Shown piece after piece: positions 17,423 to 24,869 of a DNA stretch of 32,297 bases. The stretch's first letter is position 1. Each line of letters starts with the position of its first letter. The stretch spans positions 1 to 32,297 of the forward strand of contig NZ_AADV02000027.1 in the NCBI RefSeq assembly GCF_000167195.1. Direction: 5' to 3'. Source of the DNA: Crocosphaera watsonii WH 8501 (GTDB lineage: Bacteria > Cyanobacteriota > Cyanobacteriia > Cyanobacteriales > Microcystaceae). The position numbers were made by a program, and so were the translations under genes. The notes below the pieces were generated by a model. It was not told the DNA's origin. It saw only the letters and a list, made by a program, of their open reading frames with translations, and did no database searches.

Positions 17423-17691
17423 TGAAATATTTATTAGATACTCATAGTTTAATTTGGTTTTTTGCCGGTCATCCTAACCTTAGTAATAAGGTTCGAGAAA
17501 TAATGGAGGATGATAATCATCAAAAGCTGATTAGTTTAGTAAGTGTTTGGGAAATGGGAATTAAACAAAGTAAAGGAAAATTTAATTTATTCTTACCATT
17601 AGAAGACTATATCAACAACAAGATAAAACTTGAAGATTTTGACTTACTTCCCATTAAGTTAAATCATGTAAGTTTAATTAGGGTTTGCTGA
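17422..17691 (+). pseudogene. PIN-domain toxin (VapC type), truncated by the IS5-type element
   Basis: The frame starts MKYLLDTHSLIWFFAGHPNL, with the first PIN acidic residue D6 and the second in SVWEMGIK (E44). Native coding sequence ends at about 17679 after LNHVSLI. The last residues RVC and the stop come from the IS terminal repeat. The family is normally about 125-130 residues and needs further acidic residues in a DPFDRLL-type motif, which are missing here and are not found on the other side of the IS. The toxin should be an inactive ribonuclease. Confidence 0.83.
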
Positions 17692-19372
17692 AAAAGTTTC
17701 TCCAAAATTTATGCCACTTTTGACCAAGAATTTTCTGACAAATCAATAAGTTTTAGTACACAAAAATTGTTTAAAGTATAATCAAAATTAATGAAAGGCG
17801 GTTTGATGAGTTCCCCTGTTCTATTATTAGTAAATAAGGACAAAAAAAGCGACAAAAACTGCCTCAGAAGTTTAGAAAGATTGACAACTAAAAATGTAAT
17901 AGCAATAGATGTAATGGAGGTTTCAGGGAGTTTTGTCATCACGAGATTTAGGCTAAATCTTCGTTTAGCTTGTCCAAACTTTCCCTCAATAGCATTACGG
18001 AAGCATTCATCGGAGTGGGCTTGTTTCTTTTCTTCTTCACTGACATTTTTCGGAGGTCTTCCTAACTTCGGACCACTGATTCTTATCCCTCTTTCCTTAC
18101 ACCAATTTCTGTTTTCCCTAGTTCGATAAATTTTATCTACATGGACGGATTCGGGATAATAGCCAAACGTTTCTTTATACTTTTCTACTTGTTCTTTAAA
18201 ATGACAAGATTCATTGAAGTTTTCCCAACTTATTTTGTCTAGAAACACATAGTTATCTACACAGCTTACTGAGAGTTTAGCTCCAAAATCTATTGGTTTT
18301 CCTGCTTTTCCCCTCACTATTGGACGAATATGCGGTTGAGTTAAACTTACAATTCTTTGAGGAACATTCTGGGTCTTATTCTCCCACATTGACTGTTGTT
18401 GTTCATAAACTTTTTTGATAGTCTCTAGACAATTTTTCTGTCTTTTACTCAGATTTTCCTGGGAAGCCCCAGCTTGAATTAAGTCTTCTATATTTCCTAA
18501 ATTTTTCTTAAGGTATTTTAACTGTTTCCCGATAGCTTTTCTTCTTTCTTGATAAGATACTTTTCGTTTTTTAGCTACTTTTAAGTATTCCTTTCTAGCA
18601 ATTTTTCTAGAAGTTCTCGGCTTTTTTCTCAATTTTACTCTTAATGGTTTATAAAGATTATCTATTATTCTTTCTGTCTCAATTCTGGCTTGATTTAATA
18701 TGCCTAAATCCGTTGGGTATTTGATGTCTGCTGGCGCACAAGTCGCATCTAAAATTAGTTTACCTTTATTTTTTATTTTTTCTCCTTTTTCTTGGAGACA
18801 ATCCTTTTTTTTTACTTCTTTATCACTCTTGTCTATTTCTCTTTTTACTATTTTTTTATTGATTTTGTTTATCAATTCTCCATCAATTCTTTTCCTAAAA
18901 TGAACTAGCATTGAAGATTCCAGTGGTGGCTCTTGTTGATAACAATTTAAACCTATAAAGTATTGTAGATAGGGATTTTCTCTAATCTGTTCTATAGTTT
19001 CTCTATCACTTGTTCCTAATTTTTCCTTAATAATTAATGTCCCTAATGCCATTCTAAATAGTTTGGCTGGCGCACCTTTTTCTGCTGAAAAAAGTTTAGC
19101 ATATTCTTCCTCAAAATCATCCCAAGGTATCAACTCTGCCATGATTACCCAACGATTATTGGGGGACAATTTGCCCTCGAAAGGTAATTCAAATTTTTCT
19201 GGGGGCGGTAAAGGTTGCTCCTCTTTTCAATACATTTGTTCTTGACCAACAACTGGGGGGTGTTTCTACCAATTATAGCGGTTTGTAGCCGACAAAGCTG
19301 ATCTTTTTTGCGATCGCGAATATGGGTGTAACCTTTTAAAGAATAGGGTTTTGCTTTTATTCAGCAAACCCT
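17680..19372 (-). mobile_element. IS5-type insertion sequence
   Basis: About 1693 bp bounded by inverted repeats beginning TAGGGTTTGCTGAA on the left and ending TTCAGCAAACCCTA on the right. The flank and end sequences allow a TA duplication at most. It carries one transposase gene on the minus strand and interrupts the PIN toxin gene. A HIP1 site (19310-19317) lies inside near the right end, unlike the other elements in the window. Confidence 0.82.
17709..19169 (-). CDS. IS5-family transposase, N-terminus cut by a nonsense codon
   Basis: The open frame contains MAELIPWDDFEEEYAKLFSA at its start and the family DDE residues in LILDATCAPADIKYPTD, VHVDKIYRTRENRN and DECFRNAIEGKFGQAKRR. The DATxAPADIxYPTD pattern and the KGAPAKLFRMALG N-terminal block (DUF772-like) point to the IS5 superfamily. 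Upstream in the same frame the sequence continues back through PPPEKFELPFEGKLSPNNRW to an ATG at 19233-19235. Codon 3 there is TGA (19227-19229), where relatives are likely to have CGA. Translation would need to restart at the TTG at 19169 or the ATG at 19142, losing about 22-31 residues. Activity is uncertain. Confidence 0.8.
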   Translation of the reverse strand: MSPNNRWVIMAELIPWDDFEEEYAKLFSAEKGAPAKLFRMALGTLIIKEKLGTSDRETIEQIRENPYLQYFIGLNCYQQEPPLESSMLVHFRKRIDGELINKINKKIVKREIDKSDKEVKKKDCLQEKGEKIKNKGKLILDATCAPADIKYPTDLGILNQARIETERIIDNLYKPLRVKLRKKPRTSRKIARKEYLKVAKKRKVSYQERRKAIGKQLKYLKKNLGNIEDLIQAGASQENLSKRQKNCLETIKKVYEQQQSMWENKTQNVPQRIVSLTQPHIRPIVRGKAGKPIDFGAKLSVSCVDNYVFLDKISWENFNESCHFKEQVEKYKETFGYYPESVHVDKIYRTRENRNWCKERGIRISGPKLGRPPKNVSEEEKKQAHSDECFRNAIEGKFGQAKRRFSLNLVMTKLPETSITSIAITFLVVNLSKLLRQFLSLFLSLFTNNRTGELIKPPFINFDYTLNNFCVLKLIDLSENSWSKVA

Positions 19373-19472
19373 AGGTAGTTTAAGAGATAAAAAAGGGTCA
19401 AAATCAGGTTTTATCCTTAAAAATCTTGATCATTGCTGATTTTTTGTCTTCCCTTCCCAGACGAAATTGAAG

Positions 19473-19495
19473 ATCCCCCCTTATTAAGGGGGGAT
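19473..19495. repeat. C/G-run palindrome, dispersed family 2 (copy 1)
   Basis: ATCCCCCCTT and AAGGGGGGAT flank ATT, followed by a further GGGGGGATC. Hairpins of this make-up are scattered between genes in many filamentous and unicellular cyanobacteria. A related copy lies at 20160-20178. Confidence 0.75.
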
Positions 19496-19551
19496 GGGGG
19501 GATCAAAAGTAAGGATAAAAATAGAAAGTGTACCTCACTCCCTAAACGTAT

Positions 19552-20004
19552 CTAATTTTTATTATCTTCGGGAAGATAATCAATAGTTAAAACTTCTATT
19601 TTAGAAAAGGGACAAATTTCAGGAAACGTTTTGATAGATAAACCTGTTTCTGCTTCGGCATATTTTCTGGCGTTTTGATAACATTTATTAAAAATTTGCT
19701 CATAATAGGGTTTATAACTGGGACTGTCTTGTAATTCGTCTAATATTCTATTTCGATCTTCAATAATAGAACGTTTCCAACTACCTGAGCGTTTATTTTG
19801 TTGATATTTCCATTTTAAAAGGTGCAGTAATAATATTTCTAGATTACTACGAAATCCTTTCTTTTCACTTCTTCTCATTGCTTCTATTTCTTCGATTAAA
19901 TTTTCAATATCTAATTGCTCAAATTTGTTTTCTTTTAACAATCTAGCTGTTTCTTCTAACCAAAGATTAAAGTCTGTTTCATAAAGATTTTTTACTGTTT
20001 ACAT
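19552..20004 (-). pseudogene. DUF29 family gene with a stop at codon 2
   Basis: The protein reads NLYETDFNLWLEETARLLKE, KFEQLDIENLIEEIEAM, KRSGSWKRSIIEDRNRI and ends IDYLPEDNKN, a full DUF29 protein of about 150 residues. These small helical proteins are numerous in cyanobacteria, have no known function and often behave like mobile genes. The natural ATG (20002-20004) is followed at once by TAA (19999-20001) where CAA (Gln) would be expected, so the full reading is interrupted at codon 2. The longest frame remaining starts at a TTG (19941) and lacks the first 21 residues. It lies next to repeat-rich DNA. Confidence 0.75.
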
Positions 20005-20159
20005 GATTATTTTTCCTGGGACTATTACCATCAATAAGATTAAGGTGGGCAATATTTAGAAGGTTTTGCTAATACAGAAATAAGGTTTCAGTTATGAGAA
20101 AAAGGCGAAGATGGTTTAGGTTATTTCCAGAATAGAATATACATTCTTTTCCAATTATT

Positions 20160-20178
20160 CCCCCCTTAAAAAGGGGGG
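20160..20178. repeat. C/G-run palindrome, dispersed family 2 (copy 2)
   Basis: Six C, TTAAAAA, then six G, followed by TTAGGGGGG. Same style as the repeat at 19473-19495. Confidence 0.7.
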
Positions 20179-20255
20179 TTAGGGGGGATTATAAGAGATA
20201 TCCTTGATCAGACATCACCTTAACAGTGTTAAACCCCTACAAGGGGTATTTGTAG

Positions 20256-20276
20256 GGACATAATATTATTATGTCC
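20256..20276. repeat. 21-bp palindrome, dispersed family 3 (copy 1)
   Basis: GGACATAATA and TATTATGTCC around a single central T. It is preceded by TGTAG. The exact reverse complement of this sequence occurs at 30706-30726, also preceded by GGTAG. Confidence 0.75.
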
Positions 20277-20357
20277 TCATATGTTCTCTATTCTCACATA
20301 TCATTACTGACTGCTATAGATATTAACAAATTTTAGTTAATATTGCCCACCCTACAA

Positions 20358-21566
20358 TTAAATCTCTTGAGGATTAACAGGGAAATAGAACTCAATTCCT
20401 TTATCAATCAAGTGCTGATTATTAGCTAAAATCTCTTTTTTGAAGTTCCAAGCTAACACATAATAAATATCAGGAAGTTCCGTTAATTCTTTTTCAATGA
20501 CAATAGGAATGTGCATTCCTGGAGAATAAAGTTCCCGTCTCAGTTCATTTTTTTCTACCAAATAATCCAGGTGATTTGTACCGACACCAAAGTAATTTAA
20601 CATGGTATTACCTTTAACTGGTGCGCCAAAACCCCAGACGGTTTTACCTTCTTGTTTAGCTTTATCTAAATAGGCTAAATTATCAACTTTCATCTGTTCA
20701 ATACGCTTAGCAAAGTCTAAATAAGTAGAGAATTCATTGCTTTTTTCTTCTACTTCTGCTTGACGCATTTTTTCCAGGCGATCGCTTGGCATTTTCTGTC
20801 CTTGATGAGTTACAAACCCAATAATTGAACCTCCATGAATGGGAGATAAATAGGCATCAAACATGGATAAACCATGACGGTTTAACAACACTTCAATGGT
20901 GTTGAGATTGTAATATAAAAGGTGTTCGTGATAGATTTGATCAAAAGCTAAATTATCAACAATGCGCTTCATATAAAGGAATTGAACCACAAAAACACCA
21001 TTATCCTCTAATGCTTCTCTTATTCCTTCAGTTACAGAATGGAGTTCTTCTAAATGAAAAAATACCCCTGCTGCATTAATGGCATGAAATTTACGGTCAA
21101 GGCGTTTTACCACATCTAAATTAAAGAAATCATTGACCGTAGGAACTCCTGCATCTTGGGCTATTTTTGCGGTAGTTTTTGATGACTCTACCCCCAAAAC
21201 ATCGTAACCCAATGCTTGAAAATGTTTCAGTTGTGTCCCATCATTAGAACCGATATCCAAAACCGACTTATTAGGGGTATCTTTAAAAAAGCGATCATCG
21301 ATTTCATGAGCAACATTTTTAAAGTGGTTGCTTAAAGATTTTGTCACACCAGAAAGATAGGTATGATCCCCAAACATGATCTCTTTTTTAACAGTATAAT
21401 CTAACTGTACTGTACCACAATCATGACAGTATAGAACCCTTAAAGGATAAAAAGGTTCTTGGCCAACTTGTTCAGGTTTCAAGAAATTATTACACCAGGG
21501 TTGATGTCCTAAATCAATGGCTAATTCTAAATGAGTTGAATCACAAACACGACAGATAGTATCCAA
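20358..21566 (-). CDS. SAM-dependent C-methyltransferase of NDP-sugar type (Methyltransf_13/14)
   Basis: 402 residues with the three-part structure of TylC3/NovU-like sugar C-methyltransferases. An N-terminal zinc-binding domain has C5, C8 and C47, C50. A Rossmann SAM domain has LDIGSNDG at 103-110. The catalytic-region YHEHLLYY is at 212-219, and a C-terminal Methyltransf_14 domain carries GFGAPVKGN at 312-320. Such enzymes add a methyl carbon to a nucleotide-activated keto-sugar, giving branched sugars. The start codon is TTG with an AGGAG sequence about 12 bases upstream, and no nearby ATG suits better. It is the last of four genes read in the same direction. Its product, with the preceding glycosyltransferase, suggests a modified surface polysaccharide or glycan. 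Confidence 0.87.
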   Translation of the reverse strand: MDTICRVCDSTHLELAIDLGHQPWCNNFLKPEQVGQEPFYPLRVLYCHDCGTVQLDYTVKKEIMFGDHTYLSGVTKSLSNHFKNVAHEIDDRFFKDTPNKSVLDIGSNDGTQLKHFQALGYDVLGVESSKTTAKIAQDAGVPTVNDFFNLDVVKRLDRKFHAINAAGVFFHLEELHSVTEGIREALEDNGVFVVQFLYMKRIVDNLAFDQIYHEHLLYYNLNTIEVLLNRHGLSMFDAYLSPIHGGSIIGFVTHQGQKMPSDRLEKMRQAEVEEKSNEFSTYLDFAKRIEQMKVDNLAYLDKAKQEGKTVWGFGAPVKGNTMLNYFGVGTNHLDYLVEKNELRRELYSPGMHIPIVIEKELTELPDIYYVLAWNFKKEILANNQHLIDKGIEFYFPVNPQEI

Positions 21567-21651
21567 GGTTAATTTTCTCTCCTAAATTAATTAATTATGT
21601 CTTCAGATATTAAAGCATTTTGTTGCTCTTTTATCCAGAATTAGTGACTTT

Positions 21652-22653
21652 TTAAGTAGAATTGTCTTTGGCATAAGTCATTGTATTCAGATTATGAATA
21701 TAATCCCTGTTAGATAAATGCTCAAAGCCTAAACTTTCTCTCACTAAATATAGAGGACGGCGTTTATCTTCCCGATAAATACGACCAATATATTCACCAA
21801 TGACTCCTAAAAAAATTAATTGTATCCCGCCAATAAACAAAATTGCAATGAAAGAAATAGTCCAACCAGGAACCCAACTAAGAGTAAATAGCCTAACAAA
21901 TAAGGCGTATAGAATACCAAGAAAAGAGAGGGCAACTGTCAACAATCCGACCCAAATAGCTATTCTTAAAGGGACTAAAGAAAAGGACAAAATTCCATCG
22001 GCTGCAAAACGAATCATTTTAAACAGAGGATATTTACTAACTCCGGCAATACGAGGACTACGTTGATAGGAAACAGCAACTTGACGAAACCCAACCCAAC
22101 TAACCATTCCTCGTAGAAAGCGATCTCTTTCTGGCATGATTTTTAGAGCTTCTACTACCCGACGATCCATTAAGCGAAAATCTCCTGTATCGAGAGGAAT
22201 AGGTACATCGGACAAACGATTCATCATGCGATAAAACGCTTTAGCACTCCAAAGCTTAAAGGGGGTTTCTCCTTGTCTGTCAGTACGAACTCCATAGACC
22301 ACATCATACCCCTCGTACCAACGATTGACCATCTCTTTAATCACTTCTGGGGGATCTTGTAAGTCCGCATCAATTAAGACAACAGCATCTCCACTAACAT
22401 GATCGAGTCCGGCGGTTATAGCCATTTGATGGCCAAAATTACGAGATAAGAAGACAACTTTAACTCTTTGATCATGTTGCTGTAGTTGTCGCAGATGATT
22501 AGGGGTTTCATCTTGACTTCCATCATCGATATAAATTAGTTCAAATTGGGGAGTTATTTCTTCTAAAACGAAGATTAAACGATTGTGAGTTATTGGGATA
22601 ACTTCTTCTTCGTTATAACAGGGCACAACAACTGAGAGTAACAACTCTTTCAC
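21652..22653 (-). CDS. Family 2 glycosyltransferase, polyprenyl-phosphate type (GtrB/DPM1-like)
   Basis: 333 residues. The GT-A domain has VPCYNEEE at 10-17, IDDGSQDET (42-50), LSRNFGHQMAITAG and the metal-binding DADLQDPPE (95-103). Two TM helices follow (about 229-254 and 262-287) with a short basic C-terminus after GEYIGRIYRE. This family moves a sugar from a nucleotide donor to a polyprenyl phosphate at the cytoplasmic face of the membrane. The flipped lipid-sugar is then used for glycan decoration. The annotated start is GTG at 22653, with AGGAGG only one base upstream. The TTG three codons on (22644) has better spacing and may be the real start. It precedes the C-methyltransferase by 85 bases. 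Confidence 0.9.
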   Translation of the reverse strand: MKELLLSVVVPCYNEEEVIPITHNRLIFVLEEITPQFELIYIDDGSQDETPNHLRQLQQHDQRVKVVFLSRNFGHQMAITAGLDHVSGDAVVLIDADLQDPPEVIKEMVNRWYEGYDVVYGVRTDRQGETPFKLWSAKAFYRMMNRLSDVPIPLDTGDFRLMDRRVVEALKIMPERDRFLRGMVSWVGFRQVAVSYQRSPRIAGVSKYPLFKMIRFAADGILSFSLVPLRIAIWVGLLTVALSFLGILYALFVRLFTLSWVPGWTISFIAILFIGGIQLIFLGVIGEYIGRIYREDKRRPLYLVRESLGFEHLSNRDYIHNLNTMTYAKDNST

Positions 22654-22676
22654 TCCTCCTCACGTTTTTAGTTATC

Positions 22677-23549
22677 TTATTCTGCCCCTTGGGGAGTGCA
22701 AAATAAGGTATGTTCCTTCATTTGCACATCATAACCTAAGGCTTCTAGAAACGGTTGAACCCCTAATAAGGATGATTTGCCTGTTTTAACGTCCTCATGG
22801 ATATCGATACAGAGATAGGGATGATAGCGATCTAAGGTGGTTTTTGCCCCCTGTAAGCCATATAGTTCAAAGCCTTCAATATCGATCTTCATGGCCTTGG
22901 GTTCAATGTTCATGGTAGCCACATAATCATCAATGGTGGTAACTTCCACGATATAACTCTCATGTTGACGATGACGGTTACTATCCGGTGTACTCAAGGT
23001 TGACACATCAGAAGCCCAAAAAAATTCTTTTTCTGGGGTGTATTCGAGAAATTCTGCTTTTCCTGGTTGGTCGTTTACAGCGCAGGGAACAATAGTTATG
23101 TTTTGGATCTGGTTAAGGTCTATAATTTGTTTGAGAAAGCTTTGGGTTTTTCTAGCTGGTTCAAAGGCGTGAATTTGACCTTTTTTGCCCACTGCTTGGG
23201 CTAGGGGTAAGCTAATGACTCCAAAGGCTGCCCCAACATCGAGAACCACATCACCGTAGTCGATTTTGGAGCATAACCAATCAGCGCAATGGGTTTCTAT
23301 CATAAAGCTAAAATGATTTTTGTCCCCAATGACTAGGCAATGTTTGTATACTTTTAGGGGATCGATTGGGGCGAGGGCATTAATCTGATTAATACGGCAC
23401 TGTACCACCGATCCTGATTGGATTAAGTCTAATATCTCCTGGAGACATTCCCGTTTTTGGGTGTGAAGCACACGATCAATCGCGTCTAAGGTGTCTACAA
23501 TGCCGAGAACTCGACGTATTTTGGTAATTAAATAATCTTTAATGTCCAT
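22677..23549 (-). CDS. FkbM-family SAM-dependent methyltransferase
   Basis: 290 residues. The SAM motif VLDVGAAFGVISLPLA (102-117), the acidic loop residue in IHAFEPARKT (E130), CAVNDQPGKAEF and MKIDIEGFE make an FkbM O-methyltransferase fold. FkbM enzymes methylate hydroxyls on polyketides and sugars. Within this operon, O-methylation of a glycan is the likely role (inference). The N-terminal 90 residues are a family-variable helical part. The ATG lies 97 bases after the upstream gene, and the stop is 23 bases before the glycosyltransferase, so transcription is probably shared. Confidence 0.85.
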   Translation of the reverse strand: MDIKDYLITKIRRVLGIVDTLDAIDRVLHTQKRECLQEILDLIQSGSVVQCRINQINALAPIDPLKVYKHCLVIGDKNHFSFMIETHCADWLCSKIDYGDVVLDVGAAFGVISLPLAQAVGKKGQIHAFEPARKTQSFLKQIIDLNQIQNITIVPCAVNDQPGKAEFLEYTPEKEFFWASDVSTLSTPDSNRHRQHESYIVEVTTIDDYVATMNIEPKAMKIDIEGFELYGLQGAKTTLDRYHPYLCIDIHEDVKTGKSSLLGVQPFLEALGYDVQMKEHTLFCTPQGAE

Positions 23550-23646
23550 AAAAGCGTTTTATAGATAAATAGTTATGAATAGACTTGTTTAATGATTGTT
23601 AATGTTATTTGACCAGGAGTGGATTAATTAGTTCCACATTAGCATT

Positions 23647-24732
23647 TTAACTATTTTCTAGATGGGTAAACCACAAAGAGCCGCCATTAAGCCAAACACT
23701 TCTATCTTCTTTCCAGTCTTTTAAAATAGCAGAAAATGCTTTTTCTAGTTCGGGGCGTAAAGACATATATCTCCCAGGCATTAGGATTTTAAGCTTATTA
23801 GCTGCTGCTAATAAATAGACAGCAAACATATACTGCTCATTCCAATACCAATTTTTGAAACTATCAGGATAATCGTAAGGCAAGAGAATATCATGAACCC
23901 CGATAATAACCCCTGGCTTAATCATGGGTAAAACGTCCATCATAAACACAGTTACGTCAGAGTTCATGAAAGAACGATGACTGCCATCAAGGAAAAGAAT
24001 ATCCCCTGGTTCTAATTGTGAGAAAATCTCTAACTCACAAGTTTCTAAACCGTCACGAATAACGCGATCGCACACAGCATCCACTTCCGCACGGGGATCA
24101 GGGTCAATAGAAAGAATTTTTGTCTCTAAGTTATGATCTTTAATGGCTCTGGCTGCAAATAAGGTACTAACTCCAGAACCAATCTCTAGATAATTCTTTG
24201 CTTTTAAATCAGTTACAAAATAGTAAATTAATGCAGCATCAAAGGCATTTAATGGGGTTTTTAACCAGGCAGGATCTCCCGAATTTTCGTGATCAAAATA
24301 AATATTTATCTTGTCAAAAAAAGGTTTGAGTTTGGCCAGGTTTTCAAGAGTTTGACAATGTTCATCAAAATCTTTATGAAAAATTTTACTAAGTCCTGAA
24401 TGGGGTGGCTTTGTATAGCCCCAACGGGGTTGATAGTCCCTTGATGGAGGATATTCTAGAGCCATATAATATTTCCCTGTATAGGAATTAAGTTGAGGAA
24501 TCAACTTTTCTGGAGAGGATAAAATATCCACTGATTCTTGAATATTTCTAGTTTGCTCGTCTAACTTATTAATTGAGTGTTGGATGTAATCATTCCGTTG
24601 GTTGGTATTATGTTGAAGTTGAGTGATCAATTCTTGATTTTCTCTATTTTTTTCATTAAGCAATTCCTCAATTTCTGCTAAACCTAAAGCTTTGTTTCGG
24701 ATTTTTTTTAACCAATTTTTGATTGCGTTCAT
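23647..24732 (-). CDS. SAM-dependent methyltransferase (Methyltransf_24) with N-terminal coiled coil
   Basis: 361 residues. Residues 15-70 form a coiled coil (IEELLNEKNRENQELITQL...). The catalytic domain has motif I YLEIGSGVST (181-190), LSIDPDPRAE, ILFLDGSHRS (246-254) and GVHDIL (278-283). These match the Methyltransf_24/CmcI-like group, which often acts on glycans or secondary metabolites. It is the first gene of the four-gene minus-strand operon. Its start lies about 53 bases beyond the 3' end of the group II intron, so the operon promoter must be in that short gap, inside the intron, or further upstream with readthrough through the intron. Confidence 0.8.
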   Translation of the reverse strand: MNAIKNWLKKIRNKALGLAEIEELLNEKNRENQELITQLQHNTNQRNDYIQHSINKLDEQTRNIQESVDILSSPEKLIPQLNSYTGKYYMALEYPPSRDYQPRWGYTKPPHSGLSKIFHKDFDEHCQTLENLAKLKPFFDKINIYFDHENSGDPAWLKTPLNAFDAALIYYFVTDLKAKNYLEIGSGVSTLFAARAIKDHNLETKILSIDPDPRAEVDAVCDRVIRDGLETCELEIFSQLEPGDILFLDGSHRSFMNSDVTVFMMDVLPMIKPGVIIGVHDILLPYDYPDSFKNWYWNEQYMFAVYLLAAANKLKILMPGRYMSLRPELEKAFSAILKDWKEDRSVWLNGGSLWFTHLENS

Positions 24733-24828
24733 ACTATCTATAAGTTAGGATAATGTAAATAATTATTTCCGATAACCGAGATGAGATTAGGGGTCGAAGT
24801 GGTAGTCACCTACCACGACTCCCATTCC

Positions 24829-24862
24829 GAACCGTGCATGAGACTTTCACCTCACACGGCTC
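24829..24862 (-). ncRNA. Group II intron domain V
   Basis: A 34-base hairpin. The 5' strand starts GAGCCGTGTG, the tip is GAAA and the 3' strand ends GCACGGTTC. It has the expected catalytic helix with two-base bulge and tetraloop, and is the most conserved part of the ribozyme. Confidence 0.88.
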
Positions 24863-24869
24863 TCGGCAA

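Larger units (their letters stand above)
20005..20357. other. Gene-free, repeat-rich spacer with a possible MITE (20044-20351)
   Basis: The spacer between the DUF29 gene and the methyltransferase gene is bracketed by a 13-bp perfect inverted repeat, GGTGGGCAATATT at 20044-20056 and its complement at 20339-20351. Inside are two further palindromes (20160-20178 and 20256-20276) and an ACCCCTACAAGGGGT hairpin near 20233. A 308-bp non-coding block with terminal inverted repeats would fit a miniature inverted-repeat element, but no target duplication is clear. Nested dispersed palindromes are an equal explanation. Confidence 0.4.

Noticed and set aside
17709-19169. IS630 transposase, because of a possible TA duplication
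   Set aside because: The protein has the IS5-type motifs DATxAPADIxYPTD and a DUF772-like N-terminus. The TA could be part of the inverted repeat.
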